From positions 1-23,746 of the forward strand of contig CAKPRX010000030.1 of NCBI GenBank assembly GCA_934183135.1: a DNA stretch of 23,746 bases, given 5' to 3'. This stretch comes from an uncultured Prevotella sp. (GTDB taxonomy: Bacteria > Bacteroidota > Bacteroidia > Bacteroidales > Bacteroidaceae). The position numbers were made by a program, and so were the translations under genes. Shown piece after piece: positions 1 to 7,982 of the stretch (position 1 is its first letter; every line of letters starts with the position of its first letter). The notes beneath the pieces are model-generated. The model was not told where the DNA came from, made no database searches, and was given only the letters and a program-made list of their open reading frames with translations.

Positions 1-229
1 GTAACATTTCTCGATTTTTATGCAGTCTGCGGCCACTATGGGGGCCATAAGCCTGTCAGCCACAGCCACCTCTATGTTTTTATCAATGTGCGCAGGGTGC
101 CCCAGGGTAGCCCGGAGGCACGTTACGCATAGGCCGTGGCGGTCGGGGCCGCGGCCATCATGGTGTAATGGCATAGCTCCTGTCGCTGTTACTGCCATGT
201 CCGGAAATAGCGAAAAACCTTTACACGCC

Positions 230-277
230 ACTGTATATTTATGCAAGACGCGAGACGTTAATGTATAAATATACAGT
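230..277. repeat. Inverted repeat of two TGTATATTTAT-type sites
   Basis: ACTGTATATTTAT at 230-242 is exactly reverse-complementary to ATAAATATACAGT at 265-277. Each arm holds a near-palindrome: 232-245 reads TGTATATTTATGCA and 262-275 reads TGTATAAATATACA, a perfect TGTATA-AA-TATACA palindrome. The two site centres are 30 bp apart, about three helical turns, as expected for cooperative binding of a dimeric regulator. The sites resemble the E. coli LexA box CTGT-N8-ACAG but do not match it fully. The binding protein is unknown. Confidence 0.6.
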
Positions 278-466
278 CGTAACGGCCGCTCCGTGGGGCA
301 TAATTTTCGGGGGAAAACCAACAAACCAGGACGCTTTTTAGGGTCGCTGGGGGTGTTTTGGGGCACTACGAGGGCCGAAAAAGTAACAACATTTGACAAA
401 ACAGGGGTGTCAGACGCCTTTTTCGCCGCTATTTTCGCCTCTTCCGAGGACTGTTTTTTGAGTCGC

Positions 467-524
467 CGCGATGGTCATTTTAGTGCTCGCGATGGTCATT
501 ACGATTCTAATGACCATCGCGAGC
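467..524. repeat. 17-bp perfect hairpin plus a third direct copy of its arm
   Basis: Bases 485-501 and 508-524 are perfect reverse complements (arm core GCTCGCGATGGTCATT), leaving a 6-base loop. A direct copy of the arm core, CGCGATGGTCATT, lies at 467-479, exactly 21 bp (two helical turns) before the copy at 488-500. The hairpin is followed by GCGAAAAAAG rather than a T-run, so it is not an ordinary rightward terminator. A regulator site array, a small structured RNA or a repetitive palindromic element are possible. Confidence 0.6.
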
Positions 525-641
525 GAAAAAAGAGCCGTTTCCGGGTGGTCAGGAAATGGGCATTTTTGCCGCTGCTGTCCTCATGGCGTGCGTACAGACA
601 AACGACAGAAGCCCCAAACGGCCTCGCCCGATGCCGAAAGC

Positions 642-669
642 CCGAAAATGTATATTTATACATTTTGGG
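642..669. repeat. Palindrome around TGTATATTTATACA
   Basis: AAAATGTATA (645-654) and TATACATTTT (657-666) are perfect inverted arms around TT, and after one mismatched pair CC (642-643) and GG (668-669) also pair. The central 14-mer at 649-662 is identical, in reverse complement, to the site at 262-275. An exact 14-base palindrome repeated in one short gene-free region suggests a regulator binding site. Confidence 0.55.
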
Positions 670-729
670 AAAAATCTTTACGATGTACAATGGCGGTTTA
701 AATGTAAAAGAGTAAGGACGTGGCACCCT

Positions 730-774
730 AAAAAGACAGCTCCCCCTGATGTCTGCACACCAGGGGGAGCTGTC
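730..774 (-). terminator. Rho-independent terminator of the DUF349 gene
   Basis: Perfect 14-bp arms at 735-748 and 761-774 (GACAGCTCCCCCTG and its complement) enclose a 12-base loop. Read on the minus strand the hairpin is followed by TTTTTA (734-729). It lies about 20 bases beyond the stop codon of the leftward gene ending at 794, so it is a classic intrinsic terminator for that gene. Confidence 0.9.
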
Positions 775-793
775 GTATAAGTCGCGCCGAGGG

Positions 794-2683
794 TTAACGG
801 TTCTCGGCATCAATGGCCTTTATCTTCTGGCGGATAAGCTCCAGGTCGTCCTTGAGCTTGCCCACCTTGCGGTTCATCTCGTCTATCAGACTGCTGCCCT
901 TCTTGCTGCTCACGCTGAGGAACCCTATGTTGTTCTCATAGGTCACTATCTCAGACTTGAGCTGGTCATAGCGGCGCATCAGCCGGCCACGCTCGTTGTC
1001 CAGACTGTCGTCGCCGTGCTTGGCCATATCTTTAAGACTGCTCTTGAAGTTGTCCAGGCGCTGCTTGCTCACAGAGATGTTGAGCTGCTTGTAGAGCGCG
1101 TCGAGCACCTTATGGTAGTCGCGGAAGAGCTTGTCCTTGTCCCTGAAGGGCACATGGCCTATCTGGGCATACTGGTCTGTAAGCTGCTGTATCCGGGCCT
1201 GGGCATCGCCGGTGGGCTCCTTAGCCTCGAGCAACTGGCGGAGCTGGTCTACGATGCCGCGCTTCTGACTGAGGTTCTGCTGCTCCTCGTTGCGCGAGTC
1301 GGCCGTGGCCGCGTTGCGGGCATCGAAGAAGGCATTGCAGGCCCCTATGAACTCGGCCCACAGCTGGTCGCCCACCTTCTTGGGCACCATGCCGATGGTC
1401 TTCCACTCCTTCTGCAGGTTGATGAGCTTGTCGGCTGTCGACTTCCACTCCGTAGAGTCGGCCAGGGCCTTGGCCTGGTCTACCAGGTCGCGCTTCTTCT
1501 TGATATTCTCGGCAAAGGTGGTCTTGAGGGTCTTGAAGTACTCGGCCTTACGGCCAAAGAAATCGTCGCAGGCGGCCCGGAAGCGGTCAAATATCTTCAC
1601 GTTCATCTTCTGAGGGGCAAACCCTATGGTCTTCCACTGTCCCTGTATCTCTATTATCTGCTTGGTGTGTTTCTCCCAGTCGCTGGCGCCCTTGTTGTCT
1701 TCCTTGACAATGGCCTCGACCTGCTCGCAGAGGGCGGTCTTACGGCTCAGGTTCTCCTCCTCCTTGGCCCGCAGGTCCTCAAAGTGCTGCTGGTGCCGCT
1801 TGTTGATAACCGTCGACGCGGCCTTGAAGCGGGCCCATATCTGCTCGCGCAGCTCCTTGGCCACGGGGCCTATCTCGCGATACTGCTGGTGCAGCTCCTG
1901 CAACTGGTGGAACGCACTTACGGCGTCGGGCTCGTCTGCCAGCTTCTCGGCAGCCTCGCACAGCTGGGTCTTCTGCTCCAGGTTTTTCTTGAAATCGTAC
2001 TCACGCAGCTCGCGGTTCAGGTTGAGCAGGTCGTAGAACTGCTCCACGTAGAGCTGGTAGTTGCGCCACAGCTCGTTGGCCTTGTCGGCGGGCACGGCCT
2101 TGATGTCGCGCCACTGCTGCTGCAGCTCCTTGAACTCGTTGTACGACTTGTTGGCCTCCTCGGGCGAGGTCGACATCATTTTTATCTTGTCTATGATGGC
2201 CTGCTTCTTCTGCAGGTTGTCCTGTTTCTCGGCCTCCAGCTTACGGAAAGCCTCGGCGCGCTTCTCGCGGACAACGCCCATCTCGGCCTTGAAGGCCTCT
2301 TCCAGCTCGTCGGGCATCACGGTGTACTTGTCCGGGTCGCCCCCGGCAGCCAGGTAAGCCTTCTGCTCGGCATCGCGCTCAGCGAAGTGCAGCTTGTAGA
2401 ACACGGTCTTCAGATGGTCTATCTCGTCCTTAGCAGGGGTCTCGTCGCTATGTGCTATCTCCCTCACCCTGTCCAGCACGGCCTGCTTGGTGGCATAGGT
2501 GCGCTGCTCCTGGGGCTGCTCGGTCCCGGGGGCCGGAGCCTCGGCGGCAGTCTCGGGGGCCACGGGCTGGGGTTGCTCCTCGGGGGCAGCCTCGGCAGAA
2601 AGGTTTGCTACGTTGGCAGCAGCTGCTGCCATGTTGTCATCTGATACGTCCTGTTTCAGGATTTTTTCTTGAGAGTCCATCAT
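794..2683 (-). CDS. DUF349-repeat protein
   Basis: A 629-residue soluble, highly charged and mostly helical protein with no signal peptide. Residues 17-60 are an Ala/Pro/Glu-rich low-complexity stretch. Five DUF349-type repeats follow, at about 187-222, 261-300, 346-382, 423-458 and 500-534; the clearest read LQKEWKTIGMVPKK...LWAEF and IQGQWKTIGFAPQK...FDRFRAACDDFF. A C-terminal coiled coil (about 545-629) ends the protein. Bacteroidetes commonly carry one DUF349 protein of about 600 residues; its biochemical role is unclear, and no enzyme motif is visible. The start is the first of two adjacent ATGs; a TAAGTTTG promoter box lies about 50 bases upstream and a strong terminator follows, so it is probably monocistronic. 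Confidence 0.92.
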   Translation of the reverse strand: MMDSQEKILKQDVSDDNMAAAAANVANLSAEAAPEEQPQPVAPETAAEAPAPGTEQPQEQRTYATKQAVLDRVREIAHSDETPAKDEIDHLKTVFYKLHFAERDAEQKAYLAAGGDPDKYTVMPDELEEAFKAEMGVVREKRAEAFRKLEAEKQDNLQKKQAIIDKIKMMSTSPEEANKSYNEFKELQQQWRDIKAVPADKANELWRNYQLYVEQFYDLLNLNRELREYDFKKNLEQKTQLCEAAEKLADEPDAVSAFHQLQELHQQYREIGPVAKELREQIWARFKAASTVINKRHQQHFEDLRAKEEENLSRKTALCEQVEAIVKEDNKGASDWEKHTKQIIEIQGQWKTIGFAPQKMNVKIFDRFRAACDDFFGRKAEYFKTLKTTFAENIKKKRDLVDQAKALADSTEWKSTADKLINLQKEWKTIGMVPKKVGDQLWAEFIGACNAFFDARNAATADSRNEEQQNLSQKRGIVDQLRQLLEAKEPTGDAQARIQQLTDQYAQIGHVPFRDKDKLFRDYHKVLDALYKQLNISVSKQRLDNFKSSLKDMAKHGDDSLDNERGRLMRRYDQLKSEIVTYENNIGFLSVSSKKGSSLIDEMNRKVGKLKDDLELIRQKIKAIDAENR

Positions 2684-2734
2684 TTCACTGATTTAGTTTA
2701 TGATTACGGTTACCACTATAATTTTAACAGTCTG

Positions 2735-2742
2735 CAAACTTA
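2735..2742 (-). promoter_or_regulatory. TAnnTTTG -7 box of the DUF349 gene
   Basis: The minus strand reads TAAGTTTG, matching the Bacteroidetes -7 consensus TAnnTTTG, about 50 bases before the start codon in an AT-rich region. No clear -33 TTTG is visible. Confidence 0.5.
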
Positions 2743-2860
2743 AGAAAATTCTTTCTATTCTCCTAACGATTTGTAGTTTTTCTTTATTTTCTCCTTTATT
2801 TCTGATAGTCACAGGGGTGCCACCATGGCCTGTAGACAGGTGTACCGGGCGCCGCCCGCC

Positions 2861-3787
2861 TTAGAGCAGGCGCTTGTAGCGGAGTATAAACCAGGTAACG
2901 GCCGACACGATGACCGATATGAGGATGGCTATCAGGAAGCCGTAATGGCTGGTCTCCATGCCGTTGACAAGGTTCATGCCAAACAAGGACGATATCAGCG
3001 TGGGCAACATCATCACGATACTGATAGAAGTAAGGGTACGCATGGTGGTGTTCATGTTGTTGTTGATGATGCTTGAGTAGGTGTCCATGGTAGACTCCAG
3101 GATGTCGGAGTAGATACTGGTGGTTTCGCGCGCCTGGGTCATCTCGATGTTCACGTCCTCGATAAGGTCGGCGTCGAGCTCATCGACCTGCAGCTTGAAC
3201 TTCAGCTTGGACAGCAGGTTCTCGTTGCCGCGGATAGAGGTGATAAAGTAGGTCAGAGAGTCCTGCAGCCGCGACAGGCCGATAAGGCTTTCGTTGTTAA
3301 CGCCGTGGTCCAGGTTGTGCTTGGCCTTCTCGATAAGAGAGTTGATCTGCTTGAGCCGCTTCAGGTACCACACGGCGCTCGACAGAAACAGGCGGAATAT
3401 CAGGTCTACGTAGTCGGTAAAGCCCGAGCCACGCTTCTGCTGATACGACACGAAGTCTATCATCATATTGGTCTCATAGTAACACACCGTGATGGTTACG
3501 TCGCGCTTGTGGATGATGCCCAGGGGCACCGTGGTATAGGGCGTACGCGAGCGCACCTCCTTGACGTATGGTATACGCAAGATGATAAGCATCCATCCGT
3601 CGTCGTACTCGTATCGGGCACGCTCGTCGGTATCGCTGATGTCCGAGAGAAAATAGTCGGGTATGTTAAAGCGCTCTTCCAGTTCGCGCTGGTCTTCATC
3701 GGTAGGACAGGTAACTTGTATCCAGCAGTTGGGCTGCCATTCGTTGATAGCAGTCAGGTTTTTGTCTATATTCCAAAATGTCTTCAT
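2861..3787 (-). CDS. corA: CorA-family magnesium/divalent-cation channel
   Basis: A 308-residue inner-membrane channel for Mg2+ (possibly Co2+/Ni2+) of the CorA/MIT family, expected to work as a homopentamer. A cytoplasmic alpha/beta N-terminal domain leads into long helices, the last entering TM1. The pore signature GMN is at residues 270-272 (FGMN in place of the usual YGMN), followed by a short acidic periplasmic loop and a second helix ending in basic residues (RYKRLL). The start MKTFWNIDKN was chosen because the 16 in-frame residues upstream look non-conserved, although no ribosome site decides it. A TACTTTTG box lies about 135 bases upstream. Confidence 0.92.
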   Translation of the reverse strand: MKTFWNIDKNLTAINEWQPNCWIQVTCPTDEDQRELEERFNIPDYFLSDISDTDERARYEYDDGWMLIILRIPYVKEVRSRTPYTTVPLGIIHKRDVTITVCYYETNMMIDFVSYQQKRGSGFTDYVDLIFRLFLSSAVWYLKRLKQINSLIEKAKHNLDHGVNNESLIGLSRLQDSLTYFITSIRGNENLLSKLKFKLQVDELDADLIEDVNIEMTQARETTSIYSDILESTMDTYSSIINNNMNTTMRTLTSISIVMMLPTLISSLFGMNLVNGMETSHYGFLIAILISVIVSAVTWFILRYKRLL

Positions 3788-3920
3788 GTCGTTCGTCTCC
3801 GTAATTGATGATAACGTGGGGTCGGAGCGAACCACCTTCAGGCATGCTCCGGCTTACAGATAAAAATTTTCCGCGTGATAATCGTCCATAATAGTGTTAA
3901 AGAGTTATTTTTTTCTATTG

Positions 3921-3928
3921 CAAAAGTA
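3921..3928 (-). promoter_or_regulatory. TAnnTTTG -7 box upstream of corA
   Basis: The minus strand reads TACTTTTG in an AT-rich stretch of the 331-base gap between corA and pepD. It implies a 5' leader of roughly 130 bases for corA, and nothing recognisable lies in that leader. No clear -33 element is seen. Confidence 0.45.
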
Positions 3929-4052
3929 ATAAAATTAATTGTAACGCCACCGATAGCGTCCTTTTTTTTTCGCCACAGGGCCACTTTTTAGCTGCGGCCC
4001 ATGCACGTGGGGGAATATACCGGGGCTCGCCGACTGGCCCAATGACGGCAAA

Positions 4053-4089
4053 GGCCCATGTCTCGGTGACTGCCACCGGGGCATGGGCC
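4053..4089 (-). terminator. Stable hairpin downstream of pepD
   Basis: Bases 4053-4068 pair with 4074-4089: GGCCCATG/CATGGGCC outside, CGGTG/CACCG inside, joined by three pairs of which two are G-T, around a 5-base loop. It lies about 30 bases past the pepD stop. Read on the minus strand only a short TTTG follows, so it may be a weak intrinsic terminator or a 3' end-stabilising stem. Confidence 0.55.
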
Positions 4090-4118
4090 ATCGCCTGTAA
4101 GCCGGTAACGGCTCGGGG

Positions 4119-5576
4119 CTACTTAACGGGTATCTCTTCAAGAGCCTGGGCCAGCAGGTTCCAGAAGGGAGCGATGGTGGGTATCAGGCAACGCTCTGTG
4201 GTGGTGTGGGGCGAGCACAGGGTGGGTCCCATGCTCACTACATCCATATTGGGGTACTTGCCCAGGATGACAGAGCACTCCAGTCCGGCGTGGTCTACCT
4301 GTACGATGCTCTCCTTGCCGTTCTGCTCCTTGTAAATCTTACGCAGCAGGTTCAGTATCTCGCTCTCGGGGTTGGGGTCCCAGCCGCCGTAGTCGCCGCT
4401 GGTCTCTACCTTCATGCCGGCCATGCTGAAACAGCTGTCCAGGGTCTTGACGATATAGTCCTTCATATCCTCGCGCGAGCTGCGGGCCAGTATCTTGATG
4501 GCGGCCTTGCCTCCCTCGATGTCTATGATGGCCAGGTTGCTCGACGTCTCTACCACCGATGGGTAAACGGGTATCATGCGTACCACGCCGTCGTGACAGG
4601 CGTAGATGGCGTCTATCAGGTTGTCCTGTATCTCGACGGGTACCTCGGCCTTGGGAGTGGCCACTTCCTCGGCAAAGAACTCGATGCCCGACTCGATGGT
4701 CTTGAACTCGTCCTCGAAGTCGGCTTTCCAGTCGGCTACCAGTTCCTTCAGCGCGGCCACATTCTCCTTAGGCAGGGTGAGCACCACCTCGGCCTTGAAG
4801 GGTATGGCGTTGCGCATATTGCCGCCATGCCAGGAGGCCAGGCGGGCCTCGCACTCCTCGACAGCCTCGCGTACAAACCGTACCATGAGCTTATTGGCAT
4901 TGGCGCGGCCCTCGTGTATCTCCAGTCCGGAATGGCCACCACGCAGACCCTTGAGCGTAACCTTGACAGCAGCGTCATCGGGGTCGGTCTCTGCCTCCTT
5001 ATAGTCCAGCGTAGCGGTGATGTCGATGCCGCCAGCCGAACCGATGACAAACTTGCCCCATGTCTCAGAGTCCAGGTTCATCAGTATGTCGGCAGTGAGC
5101 TCACCCTCGGGCAGGTCGTTGGCTCCGTACATACCCGTCTCCTCATCGGCGGTAATAAGGGCCTCAACAGGGCCGTGTTTCAGGTCGCGCGACTCCATGA
5201 CGGCCATAATGGCTGCCACGCCCAGGCCGTCGTCGGCACCCAGCGTGGTGCCACGGGCCTTGACCCAGTCGCCGTCTATATAGGTTTCTATCGGGTCGGT
5301 CTCAAAGCAGTGCTTGCTCTCTGGCGTCTTCTGCGGCACCATGTCCATGTGGGCCTGGAGCAGCACCGTCTTACGGTTCTCGTAGCCCGGAGTGGCAGGC
5401 TTGCGCATCACGATATTGTTACCACTGTCCTTAAAAGCCTCTACCCCCGCCTTGGCGGCAAAGTCTAATAGGAATTGCTGTACCTGCTCCAGATGTCCTG
5501 ACGGACGGGGAACCTGTGTCAGTGCATGGAAGTTCTGCCAGATGCACTGGGGCTTCAAATTCTTGATTTCGCTCAT
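4119..5576 (-). CDS. pepD: Aminoacyl-histidine dipeptidase (M20 family)
   Basis: A 485-residue cytosolic zinc dipeptidase (cytosol non-specific dipeptidase, PepD/carnosinase type) that cleaves Xaa-His and other dipeptides. Metal and catalytic positions are in place: H76 and D78 in QAHMDMVPQ, bridging D115 in TLGADDGLG, the catalytic pair E145-E146 in ADEETGMYG, and a late His in CSPHTTTER. Length matches E. coli PepD (485). The ATG overlaps the stop of the upstream membrane-protein gene as ATGA, so translation is probably coupled. The frame stays open upstream of this ATG, but that extension lies inside the neighbouring gene and is not homologous-looking. Confidence 0.95.
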   Translation of the reverse strand: MSEIKNLKPQCIWQNFHALTQVPRPSGHLEQVQQFLLDFAAKAGVEAFKDSGNNIVMRKPATPGYENRKTVLLQAHMDMVPQKTPESKHCFETDPIETYIDGDWVKARGTTLGADDGLGVAAIMAVMESRDLKHGPVEALITADEETGMYGANDLPEGELTADILMNLDSETWGKFVIGSAGGIDITATLDYKEAETDPDDAAVKVTLKGLRGGHSGLEIHEGRANANKLMVRFVREAVEECEARLASWHGGNMRNAIPFKAEVVLTLPKENVAALKELVADWKADFEDEFKTIESGIEFFAEEVATPKAEVPVEIQDNLIDAIYACHDGVVRMIPVYPSVVETSSNLAIIDIEGGKAAIKILARSSREDMKDYIVKTLDSCFSMAGMKVETSGDYGGWDPNPESEILNLLRKIYKEQNGKESIVQVDHAGLECSVILGKYPNMDVVSMGPTLCSPHTTTERCLIPTIAPFWNLLAQALEEIPVK

Positions 5577-6592
5577 GATATATTGGTATTTAGTTGAATA
5601 GTATCGGCTGGGGCATGGCGCTTGGTAAACAGCAGGGCTATCCAGGCGTACACGCCTAAGAGAATGACTAACAGGGTCTGTACCGAGTGGACTATCAGCA
5701 CAAAGTACAGCGCATCGGTATCGGCCACACCATAGAGTATCAGCATGGTCTTTACGGCAAAGTGCCAGGGGCCGGCTCCGTTGGGTGTGGGGACAACGAC
5801 GGCCACCGAGCCCACCACAAAGGTGACCAGGGCACACGCCATGCCTAAATGGGCGGTAGCGTCAAAACAGAAGAAGGTGAGGTAGTAATGCAGGAAATAG
5901 CAGGCCCAGATGGCCAGGGTGTAGACTACAAAGAGCAGCGGGCTGCTGACGTGGCGCAGGGAGGTGATGCCCTGCCACACCTCGCAGAACATATTCTTCA
6001 CCTTATTATATATAGCAAACTGGCGAAGCAGATATATGACAAAGCCTATGACCACTACGCCACACACGGCGGTAACCAGATAACCGGCAGCCGAGAACTG
6101 GCACAGCAGGGTGTCGAGCCGGGTTCCTGTCCGGGCAAAGAAGGTGTCGAACACGCGGAACTGCAACAGAAAGGTACCCAAGACCAGCAGGCCGATAAAC
6201 AGGGTATCGATAATGCGCTCGGCGACTACGGTGCCGATGGCCCTGGCGAACGACACACTGTCATAGCGCGTAAGCACACCGCATCGCGCCAGCTCGCCCA
6301 CACGCGGCACTATCAGGCTCACGGCATACGAAAGAAAAATAGAGTTGACGGCCGTACTGCGACGGGGATGCTCGCCCACGGGAGCCAATGTCAGTTTCCA
6401 CCGCCACCCACGAAAAGCCTGGGCCAATATGCCGAAGGGCAGCGAGAGCAGCATCCACGTCCAGTCCATATCGTGTAACATCACATCGCCGATATGGGAG
6501 AAGTCGAAATCGCGGTACATCCAGTAAAGGATGGCACCTCCCAGACCGAGCGAGAGTATTACCTTGAATATATCACTACTTGCTTTTTTCAA
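5573..6592 (-). CDS. UPF0104 / LPG-synthase-TM-like flippase family membrane protein
   Basis: A 339-residue polytopic inner-membrane protein with about eight hydrophobic helices. It carries the family's typical spots: RGWRW at 61-65, PRVGELAR at 96-103, ERIIDT at 125-130 and PTPNGAGP at 268-275. Relatives include the membrane part of lysyl-phosphatidylglycerol synthase (MprF) and glycan/lipid flippase-like proteins; no aminoacyl-transferase domain is present, so the substrate is unknown. The start codon is TTG, set by an AGGAG ribosome site nine bases upstream, which is unusual in this phylum; no in-frame ATG precedes it. The last bases overlap pepD (ATGA). Confidence 0.88.
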   Translation of the reverse strand: MKKASSDIFKVILSLGLGGAILYWMYRDFDFSHIGDVMLHDMDWTWMLLSLPFGILAQAFRGWRWKLTLAPVGEHPRRSTAVNSIFLSYAVSLIVPRVGELARCGVLTRYDSVSFARAIGTVVAERIIDTLFIGLLVLGTFLLQFRVFDTFFARTGTRLDTLLCQFSAAGYLVTAVCGVVVIGFVIYLLRQFAIYNKVKNMFCEVWQGITSLRHVSSPLLFVVYTLAIWACYFLHYYLTFFCFDATAHLGMACALVTFVVGSVAVVVPTPNGAGPWHFAVKTMLILYGVADTDALYFVLIVHSVQTLLVILLGVYAWIALLFTKRHAPADTIQLNTNIS

Positions 6593-6648
6593 GTCACTTA
6601 TCTCCTTTATCGTTACCAGGCTCTATGGCGGAGCCCCCCTTTTAGTTG

Positions 6649-6656
6649 CAAAGATA
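6649..6656 (-). promoter_or_regulatory. Proximal TAnnTTTG box of the flippase-like/pepD operon
   Basis: The minus strand reads TATCTTTG, a full -7 consensus, 57 bases before the TTG start. No -33 TTTG at the right distance is evident. Confidence 0.55.
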
Positions 6657-6712
6657 GTGCAAACCGAGCGCCATGAGCTTGCTCTGATGGCCGAGGTGCA
6701 GCCTATCTTATG

Positions 6713-6720
6713 CAAAGATA
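6713..6720 (-). promoter_or_regulatory. Distal TAnnTTTG box of the flippase-like/pepD operon
   Basis: This is a second TATCTTTG on the minus strand, inside the second copy of the 16-bp direct repeat. If both boxes are active the operon has two start points 64 bases apart. Confidence 0.45.
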
Positions 6721-6893
6721 GTGCAAGTTGGGGAAATACACGATTTAATTGATAACAAAATATTCAGAATTTCAATTATTTTAATCCTGGAACGCCGTTT
6801 CTGCGCACATAGACGGTACGAAAAAAGCAGATAAAAAGCAGGAATATAGAAGAAAAAAGCACCGCAAGAACCGTCAATATGAAAAGTTTTCCG

Positions 6894-6901
6894 TAAATTT
6901 G
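6894..6901 (+). promoter_or_regulatory. TAnnTTTG box of the LuxR-type gene
   Basis: TAAATTTG matches the -7 consensus 67 bases before the start codon. With the leftward boxes at 6649 and 6713 it makes 6593-6968 a divergent promoter region. The rest of that gap is AT-rich with no gene. Confidence 0.5.
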
Positions 6902-6968
6902 GCACTATGTTAGAGACACTAACAGGCAGAAAAGAGATAACCGTAAACCAACTTTAACTCCATCATCA

Positions 6969-7982
6969 ATGACACACTACTGGTTCAGACAGCTCTCAGA
7001 GAGAGACAACACGTTTATAGGACACCAACGCCAGATTATACTGGCCTGCTACTTTGTGGCCATGGTGGCCACCCTGTCGTCCAACATACTGGGACTGTCG
7101 GGGGCGTTCCACCCTTTCTTTACCCTCACTAACTCACTGCTACTCTCTGTGATACTCCTGATGGGGCTGGGGTATATCTGCAAGTGGACAGGCATAGTGA
7201 CCACCCTGTCGGTAATGACGCTGGCCACCCAGCTGGCCCTGTCGGCAGACACCGTGTACAGCGCCGTCATGCCCCAAGTACCCAATAACTATATGGTGAT
7301 TATCGTTAACATGATGCTGCTATCGGGCAACATTATCGTGTCGCTCTCTACCTACCTCACCCGTATCACTCAGGTATCGGTGGCCATGGCCATCGCCACC
7401 TATATGCTCTGCATAGGCATTACCAACGATGCCGTGCTAAAGGACTATGCCTTTATGCTACTCGTGGTGCTGGCGTTCTTTGGTTTTTTAGGGTTCCGCA
7501 TCGCCAAGAACGCAGAACGACTGGAGAACGAGAACCTGACACTACGCCAGGACGAGGCTGAGCTGCTGCACATACTCAGGCTGAACAAGGCACAGGTCAA
7601 GGCGTATATCAAGTTGGCCTCGGGCCGGCACAATACGGAGCACACCCGTCGGCTGCTGGACTTGCTGGGCGAGCGGTCGCAGCGCAATCTGCTGGCCAAC
7701 GTGATAGAGTTTCTGCAGCTACGCGAGACGGAGAAAAACAAGATAGCCCAGGCGCTACCTGAGCTTACGCCTTCGGAAATGGAAATATGCCAGCTGATAC
7801 TGCGTAACAAGAAGCTGAGCGAGGTATGCGCCATACTGGGCAAGACGGAGAGCAACATCAGTACACAGCGTGCCAACATCAGACGGAAACTGAAAATGAA
7901 ACCGTCGGACAATCTGCAGCAGATACTGGAGCAGCGGATGAAGAAGCGGGGGCGGGTGCCCGACTTTATCTTTGCACGGTAA
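6969..7982 (+). CDS. Membrane-anchored LuxR-type transcriptional regulator
   Basis: A 337-residue protein with six predicted transmembrane helices (about 22-44, 50-71, 74-92, 107-129, 134-151, 159-178), a cytoplasmic coiled-coil linker (about 179-205, rich in Glu/Leu/Asn), a helical segment, and a LuxR/GerE-type helix-turn-helix at 266-310. The last begins LTPSEMEICQLIL and contains the recognition stretch KTESNISTQRANIRRKL. No receiver domain, kinase or sensor domain is present, so any signal would be sensed in or at the membrane. Bacteroidetes have many such regulators with unknown ligands. It stands alone in its transcription unit and gives no hint of its targets. Confidence 0.85.
   Translation: MTHYWFRQLSERDNTFIGHQRQIILACYFVAMVATLSSNILGLSGAFHPFFTLTNSLLLSVILLMGLGYICKWTGIVTTLSVMTLATQLALSADTVYSAVMPQVPNNYMVIIVNMMLLSGNIIVSLSTYLTRITQVSVAMAIATYMLCIGITNDAVLKDYAFMLLVVLAFFGFLGFRIAKNAERLENENLTLRQDEAELLHILRLNKAQVKAYIKLASGRHNTEHTRRLLDLLGERSQRNLLANVIEFLQLRETEKNKIAQALPELTPSEMEICQLILRNKKLSEVCAILGKTESNISTQRANIRRKLKMKPSDNLQQILEQRMKKRGRVPDFIFAR

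Larger units (their letters stand above)
1..734. other. Gene-free region with palindromic motifs
   Basis: No reading frame here looks like a real protein: the candidates are short, Arg/Pro/Ser-rich, overlap each other in several frames and run through inverted repeats. The region holds three copies of a TGTATATTTATRCA palindrome, a long perfect hairpin with an extra copy of its arm, and many C/G-rich tracts ending in A- or T-runs. It probably separates the leftward gene to its right from something left of the window. Regulatory DNA, a non-coding RNA or decayed mobile DNA are all possible. Confidence 0.6.
6647..6726. repeat. 80-bp repeat-like element with flanking direct repeats and a central hairpin
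   Basis: TGCAAAGATAGTGCAA occurs at 6647-6662 and again at 6711-6726, exactly 64 bp apart. Between the copies lie a hairpin (GCCATGAGC at 6670-6678 against GCTC-TG-ATGGC at 6681-6691, with a 2-base bulge) and CTATCTT at 6703-6709, which is inverted to AAGATAG in the first direct repeat. Each direct repeat holds a minus-strand TATCTTTG promoter box. The layout looks like an interspersed palindromic element of the kind scattered through Prevotella-like genomes (from memory, not searched). Confidence 0.6.

Noticed and set aside
20..715. Short open frames in the first 700 bases as possible genes
   Set aside because: They overlap each other in several frames, have Arg/Pro/Ser-rich composition, contain the inverted repeats, and lack promoter or ribosome sites.
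749..2644. Long rightward open frame (over 600 codons) opposite the DUF349 gene
   Set aside because: It is the antisense of a clearly real gene; its Leu/Val/Gly-rich, repeat-free sequence is the product of the codon bias of the other strand. Similar shadows lie opposite pepD, lysS, pgi and the SPFH gene.
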